DNA of 64,000 nucleotides from Pycnococcus provasolii. Lineage: Eukaryota; Chlorophyta; Pseudoscourfieldiophyceae; Pseudoscourfieldiales. Under the pieces are notes generated by a model. That model did no database searches, was not told where the DNA came from, and saw only the letters and a list, made by a program, of their open reading frames with translations. The stretch lies in NCBI GenBank assembly GCA_049487715.1, contig CP150571.1, positions 434,001 through 498,000 of the forward strand. The letters are read 5' to 3'. Both the position numbers and the translations under genes were made by a program. The number at the start of each line of letters is the position of its first letter. The first letter of the stretch is position 1. Below, one piece after another: positions 49,905 through 59,393 of the stretch.

Positions 49905-50861
49905 TTAGTTTGTTACAGTCAGTCGTTGTGGGCAAAAAAATGGCCCAACGATGCCTTCAGGGGGTGCCTCGCCGACGTCGTTGAATCCCCAGCACGCGAT
50001 ACTACCGTCGCGTCGAAGCGCAAGCGAGTGACCACCATTTGCGGCGACCGCGACGAAGTCGCCGTCGACGCCGTCGGGAGGTGCCTGGCCGCGGTTGTTC
50101 AATCCCCAGCACGCGACGCTCCCGTCTCGTCGCAACGCTAGCGAGTGACATCCACCTGCGGCGATCGCGACGAAGTCGCCCGGAACGCCGGCGGGAGGCG
50201 CCTTGCCGTCGTCGTTGCAGCCCCAGCACGCGACGTTCCCGTCGCGTTGCAGCGCCACCGTGTGGTCACGACCCGCGGCGACCGCGACGAAGTCGCCGTC
50301 GATGCCTTCAGGAGGCGCCTCGCCGTCGTCGTTGCTTCCCCAGCACGCAATGTTGCCGTCGCGTTGCAGCGCAAGCGAGTGAAATTCGCCCGCAGCGATC
50401 GCGATGAAGTCACCGTCGACACCGGCGGGAGGCGCCTGGCCTCTCACGTTGTATCCCCAGCACGCGACGTTCCCGTCGCGTCCCAACGCCAACGAGTGGT
50501 TACCACCTGCGGCGATCGCTACGAAGTCGCCCGGTATGCCGTCGGGAGGCGCCTTGCCGTCGTCGTTGCTTCCCCAACAAGCGATGCCGCCGTCGCGTCG
50601 CAGCGCAAGCGCGTGAGCAAAACAACCCGCGGCGATTGCGACAAAGTCGCCCGGTATGCCTTCGGGAGGCGCCTGGCCGCTGAAGTTCTCTCCCCAGCAC
50701 GCGACGCTCCCGTCGGGTCGTATCGCCAGCGAGTAACCATAACCCGCGGCAATCACACAGCGTGATAGTCGTTGTCGCTCACGCTCTTTTGTGATTCTGC
50801 GTTCGTGCTGCCACTTGAAGAAGACACGGACAGCGGCTTCTGTCTTGTCGCGTTCGTCCAT
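49905..50861 (-). CDS. RCC1/BLIP-II-type beta-propeller repeat protein
   Basis: 318 residues from the ATG at 50861 (MDERDKTEAAVRVFF). Seven to eight ~39-residue repeats follow with the pattern DGxVACWGxNxxGxAPPxG, then IxGDFVAIAAGxxHSLALRR. This is the RCC1-like unit. The DNA copies are also very similar, so the array has expanded or been homogenised recently. The N-terminal helix is polar, with no signal peptide or TM. RCC1-like propellers bind proteins such as Ran, but nothing here identifies the partner. The Trp, Gly and His positions are kept in almost every unit. Confidence 0.8.
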   Translation of the reverse strand: MDERDKTEAAVRVFFKWQHERRITKERERQRLSRCVIAAGYGYSLAIRPDGSVACWGENFSGQAPPEGIPGDFVAIAAGCFAHALALRRDGGIACWGSNDDGKAPPDGIPGDFVAIAAGGNHSLALGRDGNVACWGYNVRGQAPPAGVDGDFIAIAAGEFHSLALQRDGNIACWGSNDDGEAPPEGIDGDFVAVAAGRDHTVALQRDGNVACWGCNDDGKAPPAGVPGDFVAIAAGGCHSLALRRDGSVACWGLNNRGQAPPDGVDGDFVAVAANGGHSLALRRDGSIACWGFNDVGEAPPEGIVGPFFCPQRLTVTN

Positions 50862-51029
50862 CGTGACGCGCCGAGATGAGGATGAGGGAAGATGAGCAGG
50901 TTCCGAAAAGGGCGAAGGAAAACCCAACCCCTAAACGCAAATTCCCCTTCCCAACCCCTAAAAACAATCATTCCCGTGTTTGCGTGACGTGGTTCTCGAA
51001 TCATCCTCCAAAGAAAACTAGTTCGATCT

Positions 51030-52460
51030 ATGGCGTCATCGCTCGAGGATGCGTCGGCGTCTTTGCCGGCGTCGTCTTTGCCGGCGTCGTCTTTGCCGGC
51101 GTCGTCTTTGCCTGCGTCGTCTTTGCCGGCGGCGTCGTCGTCGTCCGTTGATAATGATAACCATCATCGGTACCTTGGTACGTCTCCTGGCTCTCAAGTT
51201 CTGTCTCAGGACGTTCGGATACCCTGTTGACTTCCCTGCACGCCTTCTGCTTCGATTCCCTGAAAGAGCTTGCTACTCCTTCCGCACCCTCGGATTCTTG
51301 GGGGGCTTCTTGGCTACACCATCATGATGGCGACACCACTTTGGAGGAGCAATCATCTTTGATCCTCAACTCAAAGGGGGGTAGTCGGCTCGTCTCTCTC
51401 CCCGTCTGCTTTACTGTTGCTGCGCACTGCTCTTACGCGCGCTCTCGAAGCCGAACAACAAACATCAAGCCGATTAAAACAACAAGTTGGTGATCTGGCG
51501 GCGCACATCGCAAAGAGTGATCCCAGTCCACTAAGAAGAAGACAACCATACACAGCGCCTCAACTCAAGCAACTTCACGCCGACGCAAAACGACACGCGG
51601 ACTTCGCGCTAAGGCTTGAACGCGTGCTCGCCATGCACAGCGCGTATGTCGACGACGCAAGCGTGCGCGAACGCGTCGACGGCGAAAGCCTGCGTCGACT
51701 CGAGCACGAGAAGTTCTGCGAGGAGCAAATGAGCGTGCTCTCTGTGAGTGCGCACGCGATGCGTGACGTCAAGGAACCAGACGACGCGCTCAAGAACGCG
51801 CTAGACTGCATGAACGCCGGTGTGAGCTACTACGAGGCTGCTGGACGGCTCATCGACAAGGCGGAGGAGCTCGTGCGCTCTCAACCTACTGTTCCCGTTG
51901 CTGCCGTGCGACAGATGCGCGCGGGACTGCTTCTTCTATGGAATCGGTGCGTGCAGTGCGAAGCCGAGTGCACGGAAGCCCTGGAAATGCTGCACGAGAG
52001 TGCGCGTATGCTCGTTGCACCTGACGAAAGCGGTGCTGGCGATGATGAGCATTCCCCGTGGGAAGGTGCGCTACTTCAGCTCCGCGCGGCAAGCAGAGAC
52101 AAGGAAAGCTCGCGTGACCTGATGATGCTGGACCTGCATGCCGCGATACGGCGATGCAAGTCTGGCTCGAGTGGAAGTTCGTGGTATGCGACGCACGCAA
52201 CGCCGAGTGAAATCTCGCCCGTACGTCACAAGTACGAGCAGGACATCCTCGATTCGTTTCGTCGCGACTCCGCGAGCCGTCGTTCGGTCGAAGACGGCGC
52301 GCTGGGGAAGCTTTCAGAGGCAACGAACTCCAAATGCCTTCGGATGCGAACACTTTGGCGATTAAGGACGTCGTACGAGGTTCAAGGGCCTCTTGCGCCG
52401 ATGCCCTTGGACCTCGTCGAGCTTACGACGGAGGTTGAAGCTGCTCGCGTTGTAACATAA
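51030..52460 (+). CDS. Unknown helical protein, probable three-exon gene
   Basis: The main frame (51417-52460) lacks an ATG until ~51632, so upstream exons are expected. A model that fits: exon 1 51030-51177 (MASSLEDASASLPASSLPASS repeats, donor GTACGT), exon 2 51267-51379 (ELATPSAPSDSWGASWLHHH), exon 3 51450-52460 (AEQQTSSRLKQQVGDLAAHI). The two introns are 89 and 70 nt and keep frame. Exon 3 encodes long helices, including HADFALRLERVLAMHSAY and CMNAGVSYYEAAGRLIDKAE, and ends TEVEAARVVT. No domain is recognised. Repeats of TTGCCGGCGTCGTC give the PASSL units. The splice sites are inferred, not confirmed. Confidence 0.5.
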
Positions 52461-52518
52461 TATGACAACAAAAGATTCTTTTTAATTTTTGAAAGAAAGT
52501 CGTGGCGCTACATTTTTA

Positions 52519-53512
52519 TTAAATTTCAGCGCTCTCCACGAAGTCCACCCTTTGCTGATCAATCTCACCGCTATCGTCTGATGCCAACACACCACTCTGC
52601 ACGCTCGCCTCCGCCATTGACGTTCTGAAGTCTTGCGTCGACGCCTCGGCGTCGTCGAGGTCGTCGGGCAAGCTCTCGTCGTCAATTTCGATGTCCTCGT
52701 CGTCGATTTCCTCGATTTCCTCGTCAAGTTCCATCACCTCCGAATCGACGTTGCTGTTCTCAAGGAACTCCTCCGCGTACGCCGAAGCTGGTCTTGCGGG
52801 CGGCAGTCCTCCATCATCCGAGTCTGCGAGGCTTGCACGTGGGCTCTCGACTCGCGGTGCGCCGCGCAGTGGCGCTAGGCCGCCACCACCGCCACCACCA
52901 AGTCCGCCTCCAGCTGGTCGTAGAGGCGCAAGTGGCGCTAGGCTCGCCTTTCCGCCCCCGAGCGGCGCGAGGCTGCCTGGCAGAGGTTTGATCTTGGGTG
53001 GTTCGGCTTCCGTCGCCTCCGGCGTCGTCGCCGCCACGGGGCTAGTTGTCGTGGCACTAGCTGTCTGCTTTGTCGCCGATGGCGCCGAGCTCGTGCCGTA
53101 CGCAGACTCAGGGCGCTGCCTCGCGTTTCCCATGCTGCTTGCTGCCGGTTCGTTCGTCTTCGACGCTGCCGCGAGCACAGCCGCGGGCGAGTCGACGCGC
53201 GTTCGCAGCAGCTGCGCAAGCAGTGGTTCGTCGTTGTTGGACGCAACACCCACCTCAGCGGCGAGCTGCGTTCTCGGCCTGCGCAGCGTGTTGGCTTGCA
53301 TTCCGCTCTCCGGCACGAACACCTGCGCCGTGTACGCCATTCCACACCACTCGAGATACTCCGCGACCATGGACGCGAGCAGGCTTCCTTCTTCCGTCTT
53401 GTGAAACTCCTTGACACGTTCCGGCGTACCCTGTGCGAGTCCTACGTGTTCGTTTGATTGCGCGGCCGCTTGTTCGTCCACCGCCAGGAAGACGTTCGCA
53501 CGCAGTTCCGCC

Positions 53513-53543
<31 letters not shown>

Positions 53544-53704
53544 ATGTGTGTGTAGAAGTGAGCCAACTACCCAAAAAAAAAAAAATCAACTAAGACCAAA
53601 CCGAAAACTACGACGCATACTATACTTACCTTGATTCGAGACAGCACACCTCTTGCTTCGAGTGACGCGGTGACTGCACTTTTCAACGACTCCAGAGACG
53701 CCAT
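52519..53704 (-). CDS. FOP/TON1-family protein (FGFR1OP/CEP43-like)
   Basis: Exon 1 (53630-53704) encodes 25 residues ending ARGVLSRIK; exon 2 (52519-53511) continues AELRANVFLAVDEQAAAQSN. This junction, GVLxRIK-AELRAxVFLA, is the hallmark of FOP and TONNEAU1. A LisH-type dimerisation motif follows (SLLASMVAEYLEWCGMAYTA). The remaining ~220 residues are low-complexity: Ala/Thr/Pro, Gly-rich (GGGLGGGGGGG), then acidic (ELDEEIEEIDDEDIEIDDE). Total 355 residues. FOP proteins act at centrosomes and basal bodies; TON1 organises cortical microtubules. The intron (118 nt, GTAAGT...TATATAG) contains a TG/TA microsatellite next to the acceptor, which could affect splicing. Confidence 0.9.
53512..53629 (-). 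other. Intron of the FOP-like gene (118 nt)
   Basis: Donor AAG|GTAAGTATAG and acceptor TATATATAG|GCGG, phase 0. A (CA)n(TA)n microsatellite and a T13-type run occupy its 3' half. Confidence 0.85.
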
Positions 53705-54562
53705 ACTTGAATTCCGCGGCCGGGCGAATGGAAACGCGCGAAACAAATCACTCGAGGAGCCCTTGAGCAGAGGAGGAGCACTTGACGCGGCCCGTCTGTC
53801 GTTGTCGTTGCTCCACTTACTTGATGGAAGTGAAGGTACACATTATTCCAGCTGACACTCACTTGGACCGCCTCCCTCTCCTAAGTACCTTAGTTTTTTC
53901 ATTTTAGTCTACATATGGAGTTGACCACCACTGACGCGGCCCTTACCTTTAATTCATTCAAGAGGATTTCACGTTGGGGAGTCGCTGTACATACACTGGT
54001 AAATACAGTGATGTACAACTGTAAGTACCTTCCCACTTTCCAGGTTTCAGGTAGGTTTTCCAGGTTACAGGTTCCAGTGCCGTGTGCCTGTACATATAGG
54101 TGTGTAGTGCCGTGTGCCGTGTGCCTAGACTATTGGTCTCTTGCAAGTTGCAGAGTTGCAGCGACGTTCTTGGAGCATTCTTCGGACTTCGAGAGGGTTC
54201 TTGGAGAGGAGAACACACTTCAAGGAACGGACCTTTAATATGCCCTTAATTTGCCGGCTATCGTAATACTGTAAGGTTAACTTAGGTGAACACAACAACC
54301 TGAACACAACAAACCTGTTTTTAAAACCCTAACTGTGTCCCTGCCTGCTTTCTACCAACACGCTTTCCCATCTCCTCCCATCCTACGATAGTCTATCGTT
54401 TTCTCAGCAAGTCTGCGCAGTCCAGAAACACACGTCAATACGCGCGCGTTGACGTTGGTAAGTTTGTAAGTTTGTAAGTTGGTTAAGACAACTTGGGTGG
54501 TACCTTAACACTGCAGGTGTTGGTAACAGGTGTGTGTGTGTCGCACTCGTTTTTATACCTTT
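53705..54562. other. Divergent promoter region, no gene recognised
   Basis: About 860 bp between two divergent genes (FOP-like, minus; pseudokinase, plus). A 107-codon frame at 53915 translates a region of CAGGTTTCAGGT/GTGCCGTGTGCC micro-repeats and looks non-coding. Confidence 0.5.
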
Positions 54563-57151
54563 ATGGGAGCGCGCGTCTCGCGAGCGCTCGCGAGTTCTCG
54601 TAAGCAGGAGGCGACTGTCTTGAATAATGAAGTCCAAGCAGACGCGGACCCGGCGACGCCGAAGCAGCAGCGAGACTCAACGGAAAGGCTCGTCGAACCT
54701 GAGCTGCCGCCTCTGCCGATAAGCTCGGCGCCACGATACGTGACGGTCAGAAGGTGCACCAACCGAGTATTCAGCCCGCACGCGCTCGCGTACGTGTGCC
54801 TTGACGCCAAGGACCACGTGCAACCTGTGCTCGTGCAGCCGGTTCCGAGAAGACGCATACAGCTACTGCCGAGCGAGAATGCCTCCGTGGCACCCGACAA
54901 GGCGGTGGGAACCAACGGAAGGAGGCCGAAGCGACGAATACACGAGGACGAAGACGGCGACGCTCACACAGACTCGTCCACGCGCGACTTGGCAATGCTG
55001 CGCAAACTCGACCACCCTCGCATTGTGAGCGTCGCTGGCACCATCACAAGCCGCCTCGGACATGAACCGTACGCGGTGCTGCAGGCGCTCGTGTACGACT
55101 ACCCGCTGAACGGGCCGGCGCTGCTACAGCCCAACCCCGCCACGCCCGTTCCGTGGCCGAGGATATGGCACGCATGCCGTGACGTGGTCGCGGGCCTGCG
55201 GTATCTCCACGCGCGAGGGTTTGCGCACCGAGATCTCACGCCGCAGAGCATCCTTTGGGACGACTTCAACGAGCGCGCGATGGTTGCGAACCTTGAGCAC
55301 GCACGCATCTGCAGCTCAGGTGGAGACAACCCCGTGTCGTGCTGGCACGTCACGCCTGCGCCGCTCGGGCACGGACACGCGAGGTGCCGCGCACCGGAGG
55401 CGATGCCTGACGCCACGCCAGGATACTTTGCCGGATTTCCCGCCGACGTGTACGCCTTCGGCGCGGTGATCCGCGACTTTCTCTGCGGCGCCGGCGACGG
55501 GGCACCTCACGCCTCTGTCGACGACGCGCTCTTCCCGAGCGACCTGCCTCTGCCTTCTGGCATGAGTCGGTCGCACATTCGCGAGGCCGTGAACCGGTGC
55601 ATGACACCGGAGCCACACCTTCGTCCTGTGGTGGGTTCCGTGGCAACGTTCGCGTTCATCTCTTGCGCCAACCATGTGCCATTGGAGGACCCTTGGAGCT
55701 TCTCCGCGACACTGGCGGCCGACGAGGCAGCTGCCAATGCGGCCGCGGCGAAGGTGATCGACTATCGCTTGATTGCCACGCGCTCAGAGGAGCTGCAGAT
55801 GTGCGACCCGCGCGCGCTCGCGAACGACGACTGGGTACAGCGCGCCGCGATCAGCCTTGAATTGGGCAAATTTGGCGACGGCGCTGAGAACGCGGGATCG
55901 TCGGTGTTGATGCAGGTGCCTCCGGGCCAGATTTGCGATATGCAGGCGGCAGATATGGAGAAATTTGACGACGTGGCATTCGTCGTGGAAGGTTCGATTG
56001 AGGAAGTGACCGAAGCCTCGCCTGTTGCGTTGCTTGAGATGGAGCAGACGGCGGCAGAAGGCTCGAAGGAAATGGTTTCAGTACCAGAGCCTGAAACACC
56101 GGAATCGCCGCCGCCGATGGTACTTACGCGACCGACGGCGAGGTCGTTTAGCGAGCGCGCTAAGATGCACAAGTCCGCGTCTTCCGAGCTGATTGCAGCC
56201 CCCGCGCCCGCTCTTGACGAGGAAGACAAGGCTGGTGCGTCGAAGCGATATGATTCGGAAAACTCCGCTGCGGCGGCAATCCAGGCGCGGTATCGTGGCA
56301 ACCGAGCACGCAGACAGACAAATCGCGTGGGGTACCAAGCGCCGAAAGGCAGAAGACAGAGTGGGGAGGAGGAAGAGGAGGAGGACGAAGAGGATGAGTG
56401 GCAGGAGCCCACGCCGCCGAGCTTTTGGGCAGTGCGTACGATACCAGCTGGCGCGTTCACTGCCGAACCTCACCTTATGCTGCACACGGTTCCACTTTCG
56501 GCACGCCCGTCGAAGAAATCTTACATGCGTGCAGGGTCCGATGGCGCGGTGATCGCATGCGTGTCCAAATCCGTTCTGCGTGAGTGTGTCGTAGCTGCGG
56601 CGGGTGGAGGCGCACATGGCGAGCTAGAGCTTCTTCGCATGGAAGACGTTGCGCGTGAAAGCCGGCGCGTGCGCTTTCAGGTGACACGTGAGCTCGAGCG
56701 CAAGTGGATGTCAACACTCGACCTTCTGCACCTGCGTCTTCCTGATCTGATTGATGGCGCATTCTACACCGCGCGCCTCGCGCCGATGGCACCATTTTGT
56801 GTGAAGGGCGCGACTCCTCGTCACTGCTACTACTTGCTCTCTGGCGAGGCGGAGCTCACGGAGGATCGCCGTCGTGCGCGCGGCATGGGCGAGCCTTTAA
56901 TGCCCGGTACATTCATCGGCGACCTCGCTTGCCTTCTTTCGAAGGAGGGTCGCAGCGCCTCTGCTCACGCCGGCCCTGGCGGTTGCGAGGTGGTGGTGGT
57001 CGAGCGTTCTAGCTTGCTTCGCACGTCCCGTCTTGACGACGTCGTCTGGCGCGGTCTGAGCCTTGCCGGCGAGGACTGTTGGCGAACGCAGCAGGCGAAG
57101 GAGGCGAAGGAGGAGCTGATCCGGCGTGCGAAGAATCGCGGCGGTGATTGA
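54563..57151 (+). CDS. Myristoylation-motif pseudokinase with IQ motif and cyclic-nucleotide-binding-like domain
   Basis: 862 residues from the ATG at 54563 (MGARVSRALASS), which fits an N-myristoylation signal. Residues ~50-380 are a kinase fold: LAMLRKLDHPRIVSVAGTI, DVVAGLRYLHARGFAHRDLT, APEAMPD and FPADVYAFGAVIRDF. The Asn after HRD is Ser (HRDLTPQSIL), the DFG position reads NLEHA, and no VAIK-type Lys is obvious, so it should be inactive. An IQ motif (AAAIQARYRGNRARRQ, ~575-590) could bind calmodulin. An acidic run follows. The C-terminus has CYYLLSGEAELTEDRRRARG and GTFIGDLACLLSKEGRSASA, as in a cNMP-binding barrel. The parts resemble CDPK/PKG-type signalling proteins, but the order and the dead kinase are unusual. 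Copy D of the 3' element follows. Confidence 0.75.
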   Translation: MGARVSRALASSRKQEATVLNNEVQADADPATPKQQRDSTERLVEPELPPLPISSAPRYVTVRRCTNRVFSPHALAYVCLDAKDHVQPVLVQPVPRRRIQLLPSENASVAPDKAVGTNGRRPKRRIHEDEDGDAHTDSSTRDLAMLRKLDHPRIVSVAGTITSRLGHEPYAVLQALVYDYPLNGPALLQPNPATPVPWPRIWHACRDVVAGLRYLHARGFAHRDLTPQSILWDDFNERAMVANLEHARICSSGGDNPVSCWHVTPAPLGHGHARCRAPEAMPDATPGYFAGFPADVYAFGAVIRDFLCGAGDGAPHASVDDALFPSDLPLPSGMSRSHIREAVNRCMTPEPHLRPVVGSVATFAFISCANHVPLEDPWSFSATLAADEAAANAAAAKVIDYRLIATRSEELQMCDPRALANDDWVQRAAISLELGKFGDGAENAGSSVLMQVPPGQICDMQAADMEKFDDVAFVVEGSIEEVTEASPVALLEMEQTAAEGSKEMVSVPEPETPESPPPMVLTRPTARSFSERAKMHKSASSELIAAPAPALDEEDKAGASKRYDSENSAAAAIQARYRGNRARRQTNRVGYQAPKGRRQSGEEEEEEDEEDEWQEPTPPSFWAVRTIPAGAFTAEPHLMLHTVPLSARPSKKSYMRAGSDGAVIACVSKSVLRECVVAAAGGGAHGELELLRMEDVARESRRVRFQVTRELERKWMSTLDLLHLRLPDLIDGAFYTARLAPMAPFCVKGATPRHCYYLLSGEAELTEDRRRARGMGEPLMPGTFIGDLACLLSKEGRSASAHAGPGGCEVVVVERSSLLRTSRLDDVVWRGLSLAGEDCWRTQQAKEAKEELIRRAKNRGGD

Positions 57152-57156
57152 GACGA

Positions 57157-57208
57157 AACTGAGATCCCTCATTTGGTAATGTGTAATTTACTTTGTCTAG
57201 CGGTCGTG
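57157..57208 (+). repeat. Shared 3' element, copy D (after the pseudokinase)
   Basis: AACTGAGATCCCTCATTTGGTAATG then TTTACTTTGTCTAGCGGTCG, 5 bp after the stop. It is the most diverged complete copy. Confidence 0.7.
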
Positions 57209-57231
57209 AAAGTACTATGGATATGATACAC

Positions 57232-57516
57232 TTATACATCGATGCTCTCTTGCTTGACTGGTGGCGGCGGTGGCGGCTCAGTCATGTCGTGGCCGTCAAT
57301 CACAATGCCGCCGTGAAAGCTCTTCATCTCGTCAAAGAATGGAACATCCCCCCTTTTTTTGAACGCCCTTGGGCAATTGACAGATGGATGGGGACACCAT
57401 GGTCGAGCGGTATTAGGGCTATTCTTGCAATTTTGCAACCATGTTGTATAGTCCGGGTGTCCCGCACGCTGTGGATAAGATGCCCCGTTCGTGACCAACT
57501 GAGCATACCCGTACAT
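57232..57516 (-). CDS. Hypothetical small protein
   Basis: 94 codons from an ATG: MYGYAQLVTNGASYPQRAGH, then a Cys/Pro-containing middle (TARPWCPHPSVNCPRAFKKR) and a C-terminus with a Pro run before VKQESIDV. The composition is protein-like and the Pro run is encoded by varied CCN codons. No homolog comes to mind. It may instead be the last exon of a longer gene or a relic. Confidence 0.3.
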   Translation of the reverse strand: MYGYAQLVTNGASYPQRAGHPDYTTWLQNCKNSPNTARPWCPHPSVNCPRAFKKRGDVPFFDEMKSFHGGIVIDGHDMTEPPPPPPVKQESIDV

Positions 57517-57714
57517 GCGTCTAGGTCAGACATGACTAAAAAATTCACTTCTTCAATAATTTCGTCGCGATGAGCCAACCCGAATACCTTTTTTTACATC
57601 TTAGACCGACCGGGATACCTGACCGGGATCCCCGAAAATCAGATTTTTCCTTTTACTTCGTCGTCGTCGTTGCCGCCGCCGCCGCCGTAGTGTCCACGCT
57701 CGCTGTGTCTCGCC

Positions 57715-59322
57715 ATGCCCGCATCAATGTCGTCGCAAGCTTACTTGTCAGCGCTCGCGTCTTTATCTCATGACCCTCAGTGGTCCTCATTGTTATTAAC
57801 CTCGGGATCACAACATGTTCCTGCCAAGCACCTTCCATTTCAAGGGCGGTCTGGTGGTGGCGGTAAACCACTGGCATGTGATTACACGCTCAGCACGTTT
57901 TTAGGCATTTTGGATTCGATGAAAGCGCCTCAAAGGGAAAGGCCTGAAAGCATCTCGTATCACCCCGAGTTTGACTTGCACGTCGTCGCGTCGCGCTTTG
58001 TTGATGGTAAGCGTGAAAATTACACGCACGAGGCAATGACACCATTCGTTGAGACCGAGAAGTGTCGCGAACTTCTCAACGCAGGATACACGCTGCAGGT
58101 GCATCAGCCTCAGCAGCAATACCCGCCGCTCGCCAAGTTAATCGCAAGGCTTGAGAACGAGCTTGGAGGTCTGGTGGGTTGTAACGCGTATATCACCCCG
58201 GAGAACACGCAAGGACTTGCGCCGCACTGGGACGACGTCGACGTGCTCGTTGTGCAGACGGAAGGACAAAAGAAGTGGAGTGTCTCTTCCACACCACCAC
58301 CGACCCCACATGCGCCGCCACGTGAGCCGTCAGGTGACCTGCACAGCACTGGCAAGGCACTCTTCAGCTGCACAATGGCGCCGGGAGACGCGCTGTACCT
58401 GCCACGCGGAACGGTGCACAGCGCCGTCGCCGTCGCTACTACGACTACGGCGCCGGCATCGAAGAAGCAGAAACGCGCATCTAAGGACGATACCTGCGGT
58501 GTGAGCTGCCATCTTACCTTTTCGTTTCGCCACCGGCAATCTTATGGCGATCTCATCTCGGCAGTTGTGAATGCTGCCACACATGCCGATCCAGGCTCCG
58601 TCGCGGCGGCAACAGGTGCAGCTCAGTTGCTTCGTTCGAGTTTGCCTTTTGGAATTGGGCACCTGCAAGCAAAAGAAGGTCAATCAGAACCGAATGGGCT
58701 ACAAGGTATGCTCGCAGGTGTCTTACGAAAGTTGGCAGACGAGGTTGATGCTGGCGGCGTCTTGCTTTCGAATGCACTCGACGATTCGGCGAAGGATTTC
58801 TTTGGGAGCCGGCTCCCGCCGCCTGATGATGATGATGATACGGAGGGGAGAAAGGGATCGATTACGCCGAGTTCGCGCATCGTTGCCGTCAATCCGGGCT
58901 ACCACCGCGTGGTACGTGCCTTGGTCAATCAAAAATCCGGGTGGTGGGATCCAGAGGCTGACGAAGGCAACTGGGTGACTCTATTGACATCTACATTCAA
59001 TCGCCTGGACCGCCATATGATAAACAGTGCTCCGCCGGAGGAGGAGGAGGAGGTCGATTTCCACGAGTACGGAGAGGACTACGATGAGGAGGAGGACGGC
59101 TACAACCCTTATGGTGGCTACAATTGCATGGAGCATGAGGAGGAGCATTGGAGTCATCCAAAGCAGATAGATTTTGAGTCATCCTGCACGGATGGCTTGC
59201 TTCGGCTCTTTCACGGCGATGGTGCTGGCGTTGTCGTGTCGTCGCTTTCGAGCAACGCCTACCACGCGCAAAGTTGCGCCAATAAGCTTTACGTGTACGG
59301 TCTTGTGAGAATACTACAGTAG
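57715..59322 (+). CDS. NO66/RIOX-type JmjC oxygenase
   Basis: 535 residues from an ATG. The JmjC core: TLQVHQPQQQYPPLAKLIAR, CNAYITPENTQGLAPHWDDV with the Fe(II)-binding HxD, VLVVQTEGQKKWSV, then FSCTMAPGDALYLPRGTVHS with the distal His. The order and spacing match NO66/MINA ribosomal-protein histidyl hydroxylases, which use 2-oxoglutarate and act in the nucleolus. A basic patch (SKKQKRASKD) interrupts the barrel between strands. The dimerisation/winged-helix part extends to ~500, with an acidic insert (HEYGEDYDEEEDGY). The end, FHGDGAGVVVSSLSSNAYH, is typical. It fits with UTP14 and SKI2 as RNA/ribosome functions, without being adjacent to them. Confidence 0.85.
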   Translation: MPASMSSQAYLSALASLSHDPQWSSLLLTSGSQHVPAKHLPFQGRSGGGGKPLACDYTLSTFLGILDSMKAPQRERPESISYHPEFDLHVVASRFVDGKRENYTHEAMTPFVETEKCRELLNAGYTLQVHQPQQQYPPLAKLIARLENELGGLVGCNAYITPENTQGLAPHWDDVDVLVVQTEGQKKWSVSSTPPPTPHAPPREPSGDLHSTGKALFSCTMAPGDALYLPRGTVHSAVAVATTTTAPASKKQKRASKDDTCGVSCHLTFSFRHRQSYGDLISAVVNAATHADPGSVAAATGAAQLLRSSLPFGIGHLQAKEGQSEPNGLQGMLAGVLRKLADEVDAGGVLLSNALDDSAKDFFGSRLPPPDDDDDTEGRKGSITPSSRIVAVNPGYHRVVRALVNQKSGWWDPEADEGNWVTLLTSTFNRLDRHMINSAPPEEEEEVDFHEYGEDYDEEEDGYNPYGGYNCMEHEEEHWSHPKQIDFESSCTDGLLRLFHGDGAGVVVSSLSSNAYHAQSCANKLYVYGLVRILQ

Positions 59323-59393
59323 TACTAATGTATACAAATCATCTTTTCTTTTTTAATTTAATTTAAAGTTTTTAAACAAACTTATACAGATGT

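Noticed and set aside
53915-54238. 107-codon frame between FOP-like and pseudokinase genes
   Set aside because: It translates short CAGGTTTCAGG and GTGCCGTGTGCC repeats in a divergent promoter region.
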